In this document: piece after piece, positions 5,962-8,020 of the stretch
Layout: the number at the start of each line of letters is the position of its first letter
Numbering within the stretch: position 1 is the stretch's first letter
DNA from: Candidatus Zixiibacteriota bacterium
GTDB lineage: Bacteria; Zixibacteria; MSB-5A5; GN15; FEB-12
Length of the DNA stretch: 8,020 nucleotides
Direction of reading: 5' to 3'
Assembly: GCA_030642845.1 (NCBI GenBank)
Contig: DAOWMZ010000062.1
Coordinates: forward strand, 1-8,020
Notes under the pieces: generated by a model
What the model was told of the DNA's origin: nothing
The model's database searches: none
What the model saw: only the letters and a program-made list of their open reading frames with translations
Translations under genes and position numbers: made by a program

Positions 5962-7639
5962 TAATAAAATAAATTGTTTGCTTATATCAGATTTTACTAT
6001 CGATAACTTATCAGGTCTTCTGGCTAATGATTCCGATTTTCCTCTTATGGATATCCGTTCTGCCCCTTTTGATCAGGTAATCCCCACCCTGCTTGACAAA
6101 TCATCACCATGTTGGAAACCGAATCCTGAATGTGTTCTGATCTGGACAAGACCTGAAAGAATTATTAAGTCATATCAAAGAGTATTGGAGTATGAAGAAA
6201 TCTCCGTTTTGGAATTGCTGAAGGAGGTTGATAAATTTGCTTCATTGATATGCGGAATAGCCGAACAATGTAAAATTGTATTGATACCCTCGTGGACCTT
6301 GCCTACCTTTAATCGCGGCTTGGGTATGACCGATATGAATCCGGTTTCTGGATTAGAAAATATATTGATACAAATGAACCTGAGGTTATCGGAAAGGTTA
6401 TCTTCTACTTCAAATATTTTCATGTTGAACACTCAGCGATGGATATTCAATGCGGGTAAATTTGCCTGCAATCCCAAACTCTGGTATATGGGTAAGATCC
6501 CATTTAACAATAATGTCTTTCAGGAAGCGGTAGCGGATATTAAAGCCGCCTTACGCGGGATTCATGGGCAATCACGAAAAATGATCATCACTGATCTTGA
6601 TGATACCCTTTGGGGCGGGATTGTCGGTGAAGAGGGCTATCAAAATCTTATCCTCGGTGGTCATAATCCTGTTGGAGAGGCATATATTGATTATCAAAAG
6701 GCATTAAAGTCCTTAACCAAAAGGGGGATACTACTGGGGATTGTCAGCAAAAACAATGAGGATACAGCCCTCGAAGCTATCAATAAACATCCCGAAATGA
6801 AAATATCTCTTGATGATTTTGTCGGGTGGAAAATAAACTGGAATGATAAAGCTCAAAACATTTGCGAATTAGTTGAAGAGCTAAACCTCGGTTTGCAATC
6901 AATTGTTTTTATCGATGACAACCCGGTTGAGAGAGACAGGGTACGGGCTGCTCTGCCTGAAATATATGTACCAGACTGGCCTGCAGATCCAATGTTATAT
7001 GTGTCCACTCTACAGTCACTGAATTGCTTCGACAAACCTACACATTCAGACGAAGATGCAGCAAGAACAAATATGTACAAAGCGGATCGGATAAGAAAAA
7101 ACCTCAAACAATCCCTTACTTCAGTTGAAGATTGGCTAAAAAGCCTTGAAATAAAAATTCAGGTGGAATCTCTTAACAAAATTAATATTGAAAGAACAAC
7201 TCAGCTTCTGAATAAAACCAACCAAATGAATATGTCCACGAGAAGATTAACTGAATCTGAATTGTTAAAATGGACAGAACAAAAGCAAAACAGATTGTGG
7301 GTTTTGCGAGTCTCCGATAAATTCGGTGATTCCGGATTGACCGGAATTGTCAGTTGTGAGATAAAAAACCAGGAAGCAATCGTAGTTGATTTTATTTTAA
7401 GCTGTCGGGTAATGGGACGCAAGATCGAAGAAACAATGCTTCATATTATAACTGACTTTGCTCAATCAGAGGGCTTATCAAAAATTACAGCTACTCCAAT
7501 TAAGACAGAAAAAAACAGGCCGTGTCAGGAATTTTTTAAGAAATCAATATTCATATTTGACCCGAACACAAATTCCTATAACTGGGAAACCGATAAAACA
7601 TATTCTTTACCTGAATGTATAACCCTTCAATATAAATAA
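5948..7639 (+). CDS. FkbH-like protein: HAD superfamily subfamily IIIC phosphatase with C-terminal GNAT-like domain
   Basis: FkbH-type enzymes bind 1,3-bisphosphoglycerate, remove phosphate and place a glyceryl group on an acyl carrier protein. This 563-residue protein has the long architecture. Residues 1-205 form an SGNH-like N-terminal region, with WYMGKIPFNNNVFQEAVADI (179-198) typical of its end. The HAD domain shows motif I DLDDT with Asp216 (nucleophile) and Asp218, then LWGGIVGEEG (221-230), motif II VSKNN (266-270) and motif IV FIDDNPVER (321-329) with Asp323/Asp324. A signature LLNKTNQMNMSTRR (420-433) leads into the GNAT-like acyltransferase domain (SDKFGDSGLTGIV 456-468, DFILSCRVMGR 481-491). 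All key HAD residues are intact. Product and substrate here are inferred from the family; long FkbH homologues also occur in surface polysaccharide clusters. The ATG at 5948 overlaps the carrier gene by 14 bp; ATG 5951 and GTG 5954 are near-equivalent alternatives. No FkbG/I/J-like gene is seen. Confidence 0.93.
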   Translation: MMVTDNKINCLLISDFTIDNLSGLLANDSDFPLMDIRSAPFDQVIPTLLDKSSPCWKPNPECVLIWTRPERIIKSYQRVLEYEEISVLELLKEVDKFASLICGIAEQCKIVLIPSWTLPTFNRGLGMTDMNPVSGLENILIQMNLRLSERLSSTSNIFMLNTQRWIFNAGKFACNPKLWYMGKIPFNNNVFQEAVADIKAALRGIHGQSRKMIITDLDDTLWGGIVGEEGYQNLILGGHNPVGEAYIDYQKALKSLTKRGILLGIVSKNNEDTALEAINKHPEMKISLDDFVGWKINWNDKAQNICELVEELNLGLQSIVFIDDNPVERDRVRAALPEIYVPDWPADPMLYVSTLQSLNCFDKPTHSDEDAARTNMYKADRIRKNLKQSLTSVEDWLKSLEIKIQVESLNKINIERTTQLLNKTNQMNMSTRRLTESELLKWTEQKQNRLWVLRVSDKFGDSGLTGIVSCEIKNQEAIVVDFILSCRVMGRKIEETMLHIITDFAQSEGLSKITATPIKTEKNRPCQEFFKKSIFIFDPNTNSYNWETDKTYSLPECITLQYK

Positions 7640-7645
7640 ACTATT

Positions 7646-8020
7646 ATGTCAGAAAACAATTCTTCCAATAATATAGTCTGGCCGGAAGGAAAAAAATTCG
7701 CCTTTACAATTTTCGATGACACCGATAATGCTACCCTGGAAAATATTCGTCCGGTTTATGATTTTATATCTGAACATGGTTTTCGTATTACCAAGTCGGT
7801 GTGGCCGATTAAGGGAGAAAAGATACCTCATTGCGGAGGTATTACCTGTGAAGATAAAGATTATGTTGAGATGCTGCTGGATTTAAAAAAGAGTGGTTCT
7901 GAAATCGGCTATCATATGGCAACTTACCATAGTTCAGAGCGTGATGATACTATCAGGGGTTTAAAATTTTTTGAAGAGCTATTCGGTTCCACACCCTCAG
8001 CTATGGCTAATCATAGTGAG
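7646..8020 (+). CDS. NodB-like polysaccharide deacetylase homologue (5' part, runs off the right edge)
   Basis: The frame opens at ATG 7646, 6 bp after the FkbH-like stop, and continues for 125 codons to the edge with no stop. There is no signal peptide or membrane segment at the N-terminus, so the product should be cytoplasmic. After a short polar lead, KKFAFTIFDDTDNATLENI (16-34) resembles NodB motif 1 (TFDDG) with the Asp pair D24/D25. SEIGYHMATYHSS (85-97) resembles motif 2, the metal-binding HxxxH region, and FFEELFG (108-114) matches the F-x-x-x-FG that follows it. Motif 1 has DDTD instead of DDG, and the two histidines H90 and H95 are one residue further apart than usual, so this is a divergent branch and activity is not assured. 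Position in the operon suggests action on the same glycan or glycolipid as the carrier and FkbH-like pair. Spacing without a Shine-Dalgarno suggests coupling. The catalytic C-terminal motifs are outside the window. Confidence 0.75.
   Translation, partial: MSENNSSNNIVWPEGKKFAFTIFDDTDNATLENIRPVYDFISEHGFRITKSVWPIKGEKIPHCGGITCEDKDYVEMLLDLKKSGSEIGYHMATYHSSERDDTIRGLKFFEELFGSTPSAMANHSE

Noticed and set aside
6175..6432. An antisense frame of 85 codons within the FkbH-like gene
   Set aside because: It lies opposite a well-conserved coding region, with no ribosome binding site or recognisable motif.
7329..7347. Perfect inverted repeat ATTCCGG-ATTGA-CCGGAAT
   Set aside because: It lies inside the FkbH-like gene and encodes the conserved GDSGLTG segment of the GNAT-like domain, so coding constraint and chance explain it; no T run follows.
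5948..7639. Assignment of the FkbH-like gene to methoxymalonyl-ACP biosynthesis
   Set aside because: No acyl-CoA dehydrogenase, hydroxyacyl dehydrogenase, O-methyltransferase or polyketide synthase is present in the window, and the next gene is carbohydrate-related.
7649..7831. A 60-codon antisense frame over the start of the deacetylase-like gene
   Set aside because: The plus-strand frame here carries NodB-like motifs and operon spacing; the antisense frame has neither.
1..8020. CRISPR arrays, tRNA or rRNA genes, insertion sequences
   Set aside because: No regularly spaced direct repeats, no rRNA or tRNA-like conserved segments, and no transposase or integrase frames were seen.

Overview
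The window suggests a Gram-negative (diderm) bacterium with modest to low GC. It carries a signal-peptide-bearing probable outer-membrane beta-barrel protein, a bacterial-type RsmB, and a radical SAM protein fused to a DUF2344 domain. Gene packing is tight, with junctions of 6 bp, a 14-bp overlap and 6 bp, and Shine-Dalgarno sites are mostly weak. The genes plus a palindromic 'TGTAGGG...CCCTACA' intergenic repeat would fit an uncultured lineage of the FCB type, such as Zixibacteria. That placement is a low-confidence inference because there is no rRNA here.

Layout. Positions 1-1314 (minus) hold the 5' part of a secreted, probably outer-membrane protein with no recognised family; it runs off the left edge. 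Positions 1315-1590 are an intergenic region holding its ribosome binding site, an AT-rich upstream stretch and a 61-bp palindromic repeat. Positions 1591-2955 (minus) encode RsmB, a 16S rRNA m5C967 methyltransferase. Positions 2962-5514 (minus) encode a large radical SAM/DUF2344 protein, 6 bp upstream of rsmB and in the same reading frame, so the two probably share a transcript. Positions 5515-5652 are a divergent intergenic region with a perfect 7-bp inverted repeat. Positions 5653-8020 (plus) hold a compact run of three genes: a small acyl carrier protein, an FkbH-like HAD-IIIC/GNAT protein overlapping it by 14 bp, and, 6 bp later, a NodB-like polysaccharide deacetylase homologue cut by the right edge.

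How the genes work together. The left operon looks like housekeeping RNA metabolism: RsmB is clear, and the radical SAM/DUF2344 protein is an uncharacterised enzyme whose pairing with RsmB hints at RNA modification. The right operon is the accessory part. FkbH-type enzymes load a three-carbon glyceryl unit from 1,3-bisphosphoglycerate onto an acyl carrier protein, and a matching carrier is encoded immediately upstream. With a carbohydrate-deacetylase-like gene next, the simplest reading is the start of a surface-glycan or glycolipid cluster that makes or transfers an ACP-bound acyl/glyceryl group. The polyketide extender genes normally seen with FkbH are not visible here. This operon is the best candidate in the window for an undescribed pathway.
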